Shown: one piece after another, positions 1-5,704 of the stretch
How positions within the stretch are numbered: position 1 is the stretch's first letter
How the letters are laid out: every line of letters begins with the position of its first letter
Source: Bacteroidales bacterium
GTDB lineage: Bacteria; Bacteroidota; Bacteroidia; Bacteroidales; SMBSF77
DNA: 6,035 nt
NCBI GenBank assembly: GCA_021106655.1
Contig: JAIOTT010000298.1
Span: 1 to 6,035 of the forward strand
Direction of reading: 5' to 3'
Made by a program: the position numbers and the translations under genes
The notes under the pieces: generated by a model
The model's database searches: none
Told to the model about the DNA's origin: nothing
Seen by the model: only the letters and a program-made list of their open reading frames with translations

Positions 1-387
1 AATTGCAAAGATTTAACAGCTATGGTACGCGTAAATAATCTGTGCAGTAATGGTAGTACCTCTGCGATTATTAATGTTTGCCCGACAACTACAACTTCAT
101 ATACCGTAACAGTAACCGATGTAAATGGCTGTACTGATGCTGATGAGGTAATTGTAACTGTCTGGCCTTTACCAACAGCTAATGCAGGAGATGATGTGTC
201 TATTTGCCAGAATAATTGTACAGATTTAACAGCTATGGGAGGAGTAAATTATTTATGGAATACAGGCAGTACTTCTGCAACAATTAATGTTTGCCCGACA
301 ACTACGACTACATATACAGTAACAGTAACTGATGTCAATGGCTGTACAGCTAGTGATGATGTAATTGTATCTGTAACTACATGTGGT
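1..387 (+). repeat. Two tandem 213-bp (71-codon) coding repeats, the first entered mid-unit, the second shortened
   Basis: Copy 1 (1-213) and copy 2 (214 to about 387) align in frame with no indels. For example, ATG 22 matches ATG 235, and TGCCCGACAACTAC occurs in both. Most codons are identical or synonymous, which suggests recent duplication or gene conversion. Copy 1 has one divergent patch: VRVNNLCSN replaces GGVNYLWNT, so the core Trp (TGG at 256) becomes Cys (TGC at 43). Copy 2 lacks the PLPTANAGDDVSICQN linker and runs into the next domain at TTCGTPV. Confidence 0.9.
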
Positions 388-1155
388 ACTCCTGTAACTG
401 TAAAAACTTTACTCCAGGGTGCCTATGCAGGCGGTGGATTAATGCACACTAATTTGCAAAGTATATTACCTAATAATCAACCATATAATAGGAGTCCGTG
501 GAATTACACGGGTACTGAAACCCTTAATTCAATACCTGCAAATATGGCTGACTGGATACTTGTTGAACTCCGTAATGCCACAAACCCAGCAGTAATAATT
601 GCACAGCGTGTAGCAATACTGTTGAATAATGGCAATATTGCTGATACAAACCTTGCATCATCTGTTAACTTTGATGGTATTTCAGCCGGGAATTATTATT
701 TATGTCTGCATCACTGTAATCATATGCCAGTAATGAGTGAAACCCCAATAGCTATACCAAATGTGTCAGTTTATGATTTCAGTGATACTTTGAATTTCCC
801 GCCATATGGTGGAGGTTCTCAAGCTTTAATAAAACTTGAGTCTGGAATATTTGGAATGATAGCAGGAGATGTAAATAGTGATGGGCAATTAAAGTATAGC
901 GGTCCAGGCAATGACCGTGGATTGGTTTTGCAACGTATAGTAAACGAGAGTGGATCTACAAGCATCACAACCACAATTAATGGCTATTTTGATGAAGATA
1001 TAATTATGAATGGAATAGTAAAATATAGCGGACCTGGTAATGATCCTTCAATGATTATTCAAAATCTTGTTAAATTAACAGGTTCTACTTCAATAACTGT
1101 TTATTATACGACTCCAGTTCCTCAAGGTCAGACTTCTACTAAGAATGCAAACTAA
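1..1155 (+). CDS. Secreted/surface repeat protein with PKD/Ig-like repeats and dockerin-like tail (5' end outside window)
   Basis: The frame is open from base 1, and the first codons read NCKDLTAM, matching NCTDLTAM in the next repeat. The ATG at 22 is therefore an internal Met and the true start lies upstream. Counting from that Met, residues up to about 121 are Thr-rich PKD/Ig-like repeats of 71 residues (words TYTVTVTDVNGC, NVCPTTTT, PTANAGDD), of the kind common in Bacteroidota adhesins. Residues 125-280 form a domain starting VKTLLQGAY and containing MADWILVELR and ISAGNYYLCLHHCNHMPVMS, which I recall from many uncharacterised Bacteroidota secreted proteins. The tail has two related motifs, GDVNSDG..KYSGPGND (282-298) and DIIMNG..KYSGPGND (326-341), resembling dockerin calcium loops. 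The second loop has lost Asp/Asn ligands. The end (PVPQGQTSTKNAN) has no recognisable type-A T9SS C-terminal domain. Export is inferred from the repeats because the N-terminus is not visible. The function is unknown; adhesion or polymer binding is possible. Confidence 0.85.
   Translation, partial: NCKDLTAMVRVNNLCSNGSTSAIINVCPTTTTSYTVTVTDVNGCTDADEVIVTVWPLPTANAGDDVSICQNNCTDLTAMGGVNYLWNTGSTSATINVCPTTTTTYTVTVTDVNGCTASDDVIVSVTTCGTPVTVKTLLQGAYAGGGLMHTNLQSILPNNQPYNRSPWNYTGTETLNSIPANMADWILVELRNATNPAVIIAQRVAILLNNGNIADTNLASSVNFDGISAGNYYLCLHHCNHMPVMSETPIAIPNVSVYDFSDTLNFPPYGGGSQALIKLESGIFGMIAGDVNSDGQLKYSGPGNDRGLVLQRIVNESGSTSITTTINGYFDEDIIMNGIVKYSGPGNDPSMIIQNLVKLTGSTSITVYYTTPVPQGQTSTKNAN
868..1044 (+). 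repeat. Duplicated dockerin-like calcium-loop motif
   Basis: The motif at 868-918 encodes DVNSDGQLKYSGPGNDR. A second copy at 997-1044 encodes DIIMNGIVKYSGPGND. Each is followed by a hydrophobic segment (GLVLQRIV and MIIQNLV), as in F-hand repeats. The first keeps the Asp-x-Asn-x-Asp-Gly ligand pattern. The second has Ile at ligand position 3 and Asn at position 5, so calcium binding there is doubtful. Confidence 0.7.
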
Positions 1156-1158
1156 TCT

Positions 1159-1172
1159 CCGTAACCCGTAAC
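1159..1172 (+). repeat. Two heptamers CCGTAAC just after the stop codon
   Basis: CCGTAAC at 1159-1165 is repeated exactly at 1166-1172, starting three bases after the stop codon of the secreted repeat protein. It is short and could be chance alone. It matters because every other gene end in the window also meets a 7-9 bp repeat. Confidence 0.5.
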
Positions 1173-1238
1173 AATAATTTTTAACAAATAATCTATATTT
1201 CCGATACATCAAAATGGGAATTAAATGACTCTGATAAT

Positions 1239-1775
1239 ATGCTGCCTGATTATTATGCAATATTAGGAATACGAAAAACTGCAAGTTCAGAACAAATTAA
1301 AAAGGCTTATCGTCAACTAGCAAAAAGCTTACACCCTGATGTTTCAAATGATGCACTGGCCACTGCCAAATTTCAGCTACTTAATGAAGCTTACCATATT
1401 TTAATAAACATTAGAAAGAGAAGGATTTACGACTATAATCTGCGACACCGTCAGGAATATAATGCAAGAGCGCGAAAAACAAGAAGATATTCAGATTCCT
1501 ACCATTCATATTATAAATTCTATACGCAGCAAAAATATTCTGAATCACAAAGGCAGAAAGAGAAGACAGATACTGTTTACAAGAAAAAAATTCTTGATAA
1601 TGTTCTTTTTTATTCTCTCCTTGCTGTTGGTATAATTGGAATAATATTTGGTGTATTTGACATCTTTTATAAGGAATGGATGGGCTTAAGCAATCTTAAT
1701 GGATTATTTTTTAGCTTATGCTTTACAACCATTCTTATATATGGATGGATACTCATAGGCAAGCAAACAAAATAA
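1239..1775 (+). CDS. Membrane-anchored J-domain (DnaJ-like) protein
   Basis: The 178-residue protein opens with a J domain at residues 4-66: DYYAILGI, then KKAYRQLAKSLHPD with the HPD triad at 32-34, then FQLLNEAYHIL and RRIYDYN. HPD is the loop that stimulates ATP hydrolysis by DnaK-type Hsp70. A basic, Tyr- and Gln-rich linker (about 69-117) follows, then two hydrophobic helices at about 121-143 and 153-174. It lacks the Gly/Phe region, zinc finger and C-terminal domains of true DnaJ, so it is a class C J protein that probably brings Hsp70 to the inner membrane. The client is unknown. The start is set by MLPDYY, right at the J-domain edge; a stop lies in frame upstream at 1182 with no other ATG between. 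No Shine-Dalgarno sequence is visible. The gene lies 83 bp after the preceding gene, so co-transcription is uncertain. Confidence 0.9.
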   Translation: MLPDYYAILGIRKTASSEQIKKAYRQLAKSLHPDVSNDALATAKFQLLNEAYHILINIRKRRIYDYNLRHRQEYNARARKTRRYSDSYHSYYKFYTQQKYSESQRQKEKTDTVYKKKILDNVLFYSLLAVGIIGIIFGVFDIFYKEWMGLSNLNGLFFSLCFTTILIYGWILIGKQTK

Positions 1776-1786
1776 AATTAGTGTAA

Positions 1787-1841
1787 TTTAGTGCTTTTGT
1801 GTTTTACTGGCTGAAGAATAATGGGACACAAAAGCACTAAA
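1787..1841. repeat. 16-bp perfect inverted repeat between J-domain and DUF4342 genes
   Basis: TTTAGTGCTTTTGTGT (1787-1802) and ACACAAAAGCACTAAA (1826-1841) are exact reverse complements around a 23-nt loop. The left side can also be read as heptamers TTAGTGC, TTTTGTG, TTTTACT. The arms carry the words TTAGTG and TTTGTG, also present in the inverted repeat at 5998-6033. On the plus strand the stem is followed by A-rich sequence rather than a T run, so it does not fit a standard intrinsic terminator. It would still form a strong hairpin in the transcript. Confidence 0.9.
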
Positions 1842-1868
1842 ACAAAAAAATCTACAAAAAAATAAATA

Positions 1869-2114
1869 ATGACAAAAGAAAAAAAATACGAATTCAAAGT
1901 AAAAGGTAAAGAACTGGTTCAGAAGATCAAGGATTTGATCCATGAAGGTAATGTTAGAAGGATCATCATAAAAAATGATGAAGGAAAGACATATATCGAA
2001 ATTCCGCTTAACATTGGAATTATAGGTGCCCTCGTTGCACCTATCCTCGCAGCAGTTGGCGCAATTGCGGTTCTTGTTACTGATTTTACTATCGAAGTTA
2101 TTAAGGAGGAATAG
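1869..2114 (+). CDS. DUF4342 domain protein
   Basis: The 81-residue protein matches the DUF4342 pattern as I know it: FKVKGKELVQKIKDLIHEGN (9-28), RRIIIKNDEGKTYIEIPL (30-47), then a hydrophobic stretch rich in Ala, Val and Ile (about 49-71) with APILAAVGAIA, ending TIEVIKEE. The family's biochemical role is unknown. Some homologues carry an N-terminal UBA-like helix bundle before this domain; here the domain stands alone. The hydrophobic segment could be one membrane helix or a packed core. It starts at ATG 1869 in A-rich sequence without a Shine-Dalgarno motif and follows the J-domain gene by 93 bp in the same direction, with the 16-bp hairpin between. The TAG stop forms part of the first unit of the downstream 9-bp array. 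Confidence 0.88.
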   Translation: MTKEKKYEFKVKGKELVQKIKDLIHEGNVRRIIIKNDEGKTYIEIPLNIGIIGALVAPILAAVGAIAVLVTDFTIEVIKEE

Positions 2115-2174
2115 TACTTAGAGTGCCTAGAGTACTTGGAGTACTTGGAGTACTTGGAGTACTTGGAGTTAGTG
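2112..2174 (+). repeat. 9-bp tandem array (GAGTACTTG), about seven units
   Basis: Successive units are TAGTACTTA (2112), GAGTGCCTA (2121), four perfect GAGTACTTG (2130, 2139, 2148, 2157) and GAGTTAGTG (2166). Each perfect unit contains the palindrome AGTACT. The first unit contains the TAG stop of the DUF4342 gene. The array lies between two convergent genes. The central copies are identical and the flanking ones decayed, as expected for expansion by slippage from the middle. Confidence 0.97.
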
Positions 2175-2206
2175 AGTTGTAAGATTAAACAAATGGATTA
2201 GACATT

Positions 2207-2232
2207 AATTACGAATTACGGATTACGAATTA
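2207..2232. repeat. 7-bp tandem array (AATTACG) overlapping the aroE stop
   Basis: AATTACG (2207), AATTACG (2214), GATTACG (2221) and a partial AATTA (2228) run in phase. The aroE stop (minus strand, 2223-2225) and the codons for its final Asn-Ser lie inside the array, so the very end of AroE is encoded by repeat DNA. Confidence 0.92.
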
Positions 2233-2972
2233 TTCCAGATTTCCCATGACTTTTCTGCTTGCAGTTGAAACATCTTAATTCCATTAATAGTTTTTGCTCC
2301 GTTTATTTTACCAAAGCGTAAAAATTTTGTTTCCTTTGGGTTGTATATCAAGTCGTAAAGAATATTTTCTGATGATAAAGCATGATAAGGGATCCGGGGA
2401 TACCCTGAAGTCTCCGGGGACATACCTGATGGTGTAGTATTAATGATTAATGGATGAGTCGCCAACATTTTATCTGTTATTTCCTTATAACTAATTTGCT
2501 GATTTCCAGAAGGAATTCTGGATACAACTCTAAATATAATTCCTAAACTATCAAGAACAAATTGTACAGCTTTTGAAGCTCCGCCACTGCCCAATATTAG
2601 AGCTTTTGTGTGCTTTGAGGTTAAGACTTCCTTAAGTGTTGTTTTGAATCCGTAAATATCAGTATTATATCCTTTTAACCTTAACCCTAAAGGAGAATTA
2701 TCTATACGAATAGTATTGACTGCGTTGGCAATTTTTGCATCAGGCTCAATAAAATCTAGATATTTGATTACAGATTCTTTGTAAGGAATAGTAACATTTA
2801 AACCCCGGATGTCAGGGTGCATTTTTATAAGGCCTGGAAATTCAGAGATATTTTCAAGTGGGAATAATTCATATCTCACACCTTTGATCTTTTCCTCTTT
2901 GAATTTTTTATTGAAAAAATCAGGTGAATATGAGTGTTCAAGAGGATATCCTATCAGGCCATACGTTCTCAT
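2223..2972 (-). CDS. aroE: Shikimate dehydrogenase (NADP+)
   Basis: The enzyme reduces 3-dehydroshikimate to shikimate in the cytoplasm, the fourth step of the pathway to chorismate. The 249 residues are normal for a compact AroE. The substrate domain has GLIGYPLEHSYSP with Ser14 and Ser16, NVTIPYK with catalytic Lys65, Asn86 in NAVNT, and NTD with Asp105 (equivalent to E. coli Asp102). The cofactor domain has the glycine-rich loop GSGGASKA (128-135) and Ser-Arg at 151-152, at the end of the second strand, where basic residues bind the NADP phosphate. NTTPSGMSP (178-186), YDLIYNP (206-212) and the NGIKMFQLQA helix (230-239) complete the fold. All key residues are present. The final Asn-Asn-Ser and stop fall in a 7-bp repeat. 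The gene converges on the DUF4342 gene and lies 124 bp downstream of the DUF368 gene. A -7-like element in that gap suggests it can be transcribed on its own. Confidence 0.97.
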   Translation of the reverse strand: MRTYGLIGYPLEHSYSPDFFNKKFKEEKIKGVRYELFPLENISEFPGLIKMHPDIRGLNVTIPYKESVIKYLDFIEPDAKIANAVNTIRIDNSPLGLRLKGYNTDIYGFKTTLKEVLTSKHTKALILGSGGASKAVQFVLDSLGIIFRVVSRIPSGNQQISYKEITDKMLATHPLIINTTPSGMSPETSGYPRIPYHALSSENILYDLIYNPKETKFLRFGKINGAKTINGIKMFQLQAEKSWEIWNNS

Positions 2973-3011
2973 CTACCTAAGTTATTTTAATTATATTACT
3001 TTAGAGATTTA

Positions 3012-3019
3012 CAAATATA
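3012..3019 (-). promoter_or_regulatory. Possible Bacteroidota -7 element for aroE
   Basis: On the minus strand this reads TATATTTG, matching the Bacteroidota -7 consensus TAnnTTTG, about 40 bp before the aroE ATG. No clear TTG-type -33 box is seen at the expected distance, so support is limited to one element. Confidence 0.35.
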
Positions 3020-3025
3020 CAAGGC

Positions 3026-3050
3026 TGGAAGCCCGGAGCCTGAAGCTGGA
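3026..3050. repeat. Degenerate heptamer array upstream of aroE
   Basis: The sequence can be read as TGGAAGC (3026), CCGGAGC (3033), CTGAAGC (3040) and TGGAA (3047), in phase at 7 bp and ending in AGC. It overlaps a short inverted repeat AGGCT / AGCCT (3022-3026 / 3037-3041). It is GC-rich compared with its surroundings and would sit just upstream of the candidate -7 element of aroE. Confidence 0.6.
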
Positions 3051-3073
3051 ATTATGTGAGAATAATCCCTTCC

Positions 3074-3108
3074 AATAACTGCTGACTGAGGACTGTCTAC
3101 TCCTGACT
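3074..3108. repeat. Degenerate heptamer array (NNNNACT) spanning the DUF368 gene stop
   Basis: Five in-phase units all end in ACT: AATAACT, GCTGACT, GAGGACT, GTCTACT, CCTGACT. The TAG stop of the DUF368 gene (minus strand, 3097-3099) lies in the fourth unit and its last three codons (Ser, Gln, Glu) fall in the fourth and fifth units, so the protein's extreme C-terminus comes from the array. Confidence 0.7.
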
Positions 3109-4047
3109 TTCTTCCTTTACATCTTTATTTTCTTCAGCCAGCTTTTCTATTGCCCAGATACTGATCATCCCAACAATAACAAATACAATGGCAAGAATAA
3201 CTTCAGTATTAAAGCCTACAGGCATATATTTTTCATAATGTTCAACTATCTTGTCTCCATTTGCTTTCAGAACAAAATTACCCAAAATATCTTTTAGGTA
3301 AGATTCGTTTTGCCAGGGCCAAAGAATACTAAGAGATCCTAAAATAAAACCAGTTAAAATAGAGATAGTTTCATTCCTATACTTCTTAAATATCCAAGAA
3401 AGGAAATGTGAGAATGCCAGTAGTCCCACAACAGCTCCTATAATTAAGGGCAGCAAAACAGTAAAGTCAGCATTATTAATTGCGTCGATAGCAACAAGCT
3501 GATAATTTCCCATTAGCATCAAAATAAATGATCCTGACAGGCCGGGAAGTATCATACTGCAAATTGAGGCTATACCACATAATATCATGTAAAAGAAATT
3601 CCTGTTTTCAGAAGCAGGGCTCAACACTGAAATTAGTATTGCAATAGCGGCTCCAATAATAAAAGTGATTATTACACTCTTAGTCCATTTACTAATCGTT
3701 TTGCCCACAAAATATACGGATGCTAAAACAAGTCCAAAGAAATAAGCCCATATATAAACAGGATAATTTTCAAAAAGGTAATCAAAAAGTCTAGCAAGAC
3801 TAACGATAGCAATAAAAACTCCTATAAAAAGAGAGATCAGGAATTTTAAATCTGTGTGTATTACAAATTCCTTAAACTTAGCTTTAAACAGCAATTTTAT
3901 AGCAGTAATATTAAAAGATTTGATCGCATCAATCAATCTTTCAAATATTCCTGTTATCAATGCAATAGTACCCCCTGATACGCCCGGAATAACATTTGCT
4001 GCACCCATCGCTATGCCCTTGAAAACGGTATATATATACTCACGCAT
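3097..4047 (-). CDS. DUF368 membrane protein, PopT-type polyprenyl-phosphate translocase
   Basis: The 316-residue hydrophobic protein has the DUF368 signature near its start, KGIAMGAANVIPGVSGGT (10-27), and an internal echo, SMILPGLSGSF (164-174). The paired PG(V/L)SG motifs fit a two-fold internal repeat. Hydrophobic segments lie at about 67-85, 97-115, 124-142, 151-180, 190-215, 224-243 and 284-303. The C-terminus is short and acidic (EENKDVKEESQE). DUF368 proteins were shown to act in recycling undecaprenyl phosphate to the cytoplasmic face of the inner membrane (named PopT), alongside DedA-family UptA proteins. The lipid carries peptidoglycan and O-antigen precursors. Applying that role here is by family. 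The gene follows the TPR gene by 137 bp, and no TAnnTTTG element was seen in the gap, so read-through from the TPR gene is likely. The start at MREYIYTVFKG fits the usual short leader before the first motif. Confidence 0.93.
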   Translation of the reverse strand: MREYIYTVFKGIAMGAANVIPGVSGGTIALITGIFERLIDAIKSFNITAIKLLFKAKFKEFVIHTDLKFLISLFIGVFIAIVSLARLFDYLFENYPVYIWAYFFGLVLASVYFVGKTISKWTKSVIITFIIGAAIAILISVLSPASENRNFFYMILCGIASICSMILPGLSGSFILMLMGNYQLVAIDAINNADFTVLLPLIIGAVVGLLAFSHFLSWIFKKYRNETISILTGFILGSLSILWPWQNESYLKDILGNFVLKANGDKIVEHYEKYMPVGFNTEVILAIVFVIVGMISIWAIEKLAEENKDVKEESQE

Positions 4048-4089
4048 TATTGATTGTTTGATTTAATTTTTCTTCCCATAATTCAATTA

Positions 4090-4175
4090 TTCAGATATAT
4101 AGATATTCAGGTATTTAGGTATACTTCAGCATATCTGTATGTCTGTATGTCTGTATATCTGTATATCTGTATATC
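4090..4175. repeat. Two opposed 8-bp repeat blocks forming a long imperfect inverted repeat
   Basis: Block 1 has octamers TTCAGATA (4090), TATAGATA (4098), TTCAGGTA (4106) and TTTAGGTA (4114). Block 2 has TGTATGTC (4136, 4144) and TGTATATC (4152, 4160, 4168). Block 1 read in reverse complement resembles block 2: 4092-4114 and 4147-4169 are complementary at about 19 of 23 positions by hand. The structure fills the gap between the TPR gene stop (9 nt away) and the DUF368 start, so it would fold in the shared transcript. Confidence 0.93.
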
Positions 4176-4184
4176 TTTGTATTA

Positions 4185-5609
4185 TTATTCCTTCTTCTTA
4201 ATTTTCTTATCCTTGTATAATTCAACCAGTTCTATAAGGGTATGATTGTTTTTGATTTGAGGAAAATAATCAAATAAGTGGTGAAACTTCCTGTTGTTAG
4301 TCTGAAGTCCGAGTTCAAAGTACTGATATGCTTCTTTAGTGTATTTGGATTTAAGCAAATATGCCGTTAGCCTGTATAATAATTCAGAAGACTCAGGATT
4401 TTTTTCTATACCTTTCTTAATAGTTGTGATGGCTTTATCATATTCCTCAAGTTCAGCATAAACATTTGAATATTCAATCCATATCTCGAAATTTTGAGGG
4501 TCAAGTTCACTCACTTTCTTATAAGATAAAAGTGCTTTATCCCATAATTCCAGTTTATGTTGCAGGTCTCCATGTAAAAACCAATACTCCGGGTTTGTTG
4601 AATCAATTTCTAATGCTTTATCCACATATTTAAGTGCATACGAAATATTCCTCATTTCTACATTTGCAAAAGCAAGACCTATCCAGGCATCAGAGAGAGT
4701 ATCATCGATATGCAGGGCTTTCCTGTAATAATCGCTTGCAGATTTGTAATCTTCTAGTTTTTCAAAACACTCAGCAATATAATAATAAGTCATTGCTTCA
4801 GGATCCTCATAATTAAAGGTCTCCAGATAGATATCAATAGCTTTGTGATGTTGTTCGAGATTAGCATATGCATTTGCAATATTAAAATATGCAGAGGCGA
4901 ATTTTTCATCTATAGCCACAACATATTCGTAAGCGTTAATTGCATTTTCATACAGTCCCATATTGCTATATGCAACACCAAGATTAAACCATCCGGTTTT
5001 TGAGTATGGATTTTTATCTGTGTAATCTTTGAGGAAATCTATCCCTTCTTCAATTTTATTAGCAATCTCATAGCAAAATGACAATTCATATAAAATAGAA
5101 TCATTTTTTGGCTTTATCATAATTGCCTTTTTAAAGTAATCAATGGCTTCAATGTAGTTACCAATGTTCTCATATTCGTAAGCGATACTAATGAATATTT
5201 CATCCTTATCTTCTGAAAAAGTAATTGCTTTAAAATATTCACTTATTGCTTTCTCGTATTCCTTTAACCTGCTGTAAATAGACGCTCTTGTAAGATAAAT
5301 ATCAGAATTTGTAGGTTCCAGAATTTCTAAGTCCGAGAGTTTCTCGAGTGCATCCTTAAATTTATTTGAGAAAATATAAAATTGACTTAACTTAAGAAGA
5401 ATAGAACTGGCATTCGGATGTTGCAGCCTAGCGTAGTTTATTGCCAGCTTAGACTTTTTAAAGTTCTTCCTTTCAAGATAATAGTCAATGATACTTTCAA
5501 ATTCTTCAACATCGAAAAAATAATGATCATCCTCATCAAGCATTGCCTCAAATCTTTCGATAAGGCCAACAATTTGTTCATCATCATAATTTAAAAACTC
5601 TTCTTCCAT
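4185..5609 (-). CDS. Tetratricopeptide repeat protein (about 12 TPRs)
   Basis: The 474-residue protein has no signal peptide or membrane helix, so it is probably cytoplasmic. After an acidic N-terminus (MEEEFLNYDDEQ) it consists of 34-residue helix pairs from about residue 37 to 440. Typical units are GWFNLGVAYSNMGLYENAINAYEYVV, AYFNIANAYANLEQHHKAIDIYL and AWIGLAFANVEMRNISYALKYVDKAL by type, with conserved Gly/Ala, Tyr and Pro spacing. A non-TPR tail follows (FHHLFDYFP, then LIELVELY) and a Lys-rich end (KDKKIKKKE). TPR arrays bind other proteins; the partner is unknown. The start is fixed by a TAG stop in frame two codons upstream. A -7-like element lies 27 bp before the ATG, and the gene probably leads an operon with the DUF368 gene. 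I recall this TPR protein beside DUF368 and aroE in other Bacteroidota, which would suggest a conserved but unexplained link. Confidence 0.93.
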   Translation of the reverse strand: MEEEFLNYDDEQIVGLIERFEAMLDEDDHYFFDVEEFESIIDYYLERKNFKKSKLAINYARLQHPNASSILLKLSQFYIFSNKFKDALEKLSDLEILEPTNSDIYLTRASIYSRLKEYEKAISEYFKAITFSEDKDEIFISIAYEYENIGNYIEAIDYFKKAIMIKPKNDSILYELSFCYEIANKIEEGIDFLKDYTDKNPYSKTGWFNLGVAYSNMGLYENAINAYEYVVAIDEKFASAYFNIANAYANLEQHHKAIDIYLETFNYEDPEAMTYYYIAECFEKLEDYKSASDYYRKALHIDDTLSDAWIGLAFANVEMRNISYALKYVDKALEIDSTNPEYWFLHGDLQHKLELWDKALLSYKKVSELDPQNFEIWIEYSNVYAELEEYDKAITTIKKGIEKNPESSELLYRLTAYLLKSKYTKEAYQYFELGLQTNNRKFHHLFDYFPQIKNNHTLIELVELYKDKKIKKKE

Positions 5610-5635
5610 CAGCTATCATTGTTTTAAATACTTTG

Positions 5636-5643
5636 CAAAAATA
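5636..5643 (-). promoter_or_regulatory. Possible Bacteroidota -7 element for the TPR/DUF368 operon
   Basis: The minus strand reads TATTTTTG, fitting TAnnTTTG, 27 bp upstream of the TPR gene ATG, leaving a leader of about 20 nt. The -33 region is AT-rich but has no clear TTG box. Confidence 0.4.
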
Positions 5644-5660
5644 GTAAAATTGGTAGAAAT

Positions 5661-5700
5661 AAGTGACTAAAGTGAGCTAAAGTTTGGAGTGACTAGAGTT
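5661..5700. repeat. Degenerate 8-10 bp array related to the GAGTACTTG array
   Basis: Units read AAGTGACTA (5661), AAGTGAGCTA (5670), AAGTTTGG (5680), AGTGACTA (5688) and GAGTTA (5696). Read in another phase it contains TTGGAGTGACTAGAGT, close to the words CTTGGAGT and CCTAGAGT of the 2112-2174 array, so the two are probably one family. Confidence 0.65.
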
Positions 5701-5704
5701 AGCA

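Noticed and set aside
1194..1201. TATATTTC as a -7 element for the J-domain gene
   Set aside because: The last base does not fit TAnnTTTG and there is no -33 TTG; too weak to list.
1090..1284. 64-residue minus-strand reading frame
   Set aside because: It overlaps the ends of two well-supported plus-strand genes, has no recognisable motif and is a shadow frame.
1787..1841. Intrinsic terminator for the J-domain gene
   Set aside because: The stem is perfect but AT-rich and is followed by A-rich rather than T-rich sequence on the coding strand.
2112..2232. CRISPR array
   Set aside because: Units of 7 and 9 bp lie directly head to tail with no unique spacers, unlike CRISPR repeats.
2809..3078. 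89-residue plus-strand frame opposite aroE
   Set aside because: It lies mostly antisense to conserved AroE codons and runs into repeat DNA; no family features.
3854..4245. Two plus-strand frames opposite the DUF368 start and TPR end
   Set aside because: One mirrors DUF368 codons. The other is a Tyr/Ile-rich translation of the octamer array (YLYVCMSVYLY), typical of repeat DNA rather than a protein.
4634..4816. 60-residue plus-strand frame inside the TPR gene
   Set aside because: Antisense to conserved TPR units, with no supporting motif.
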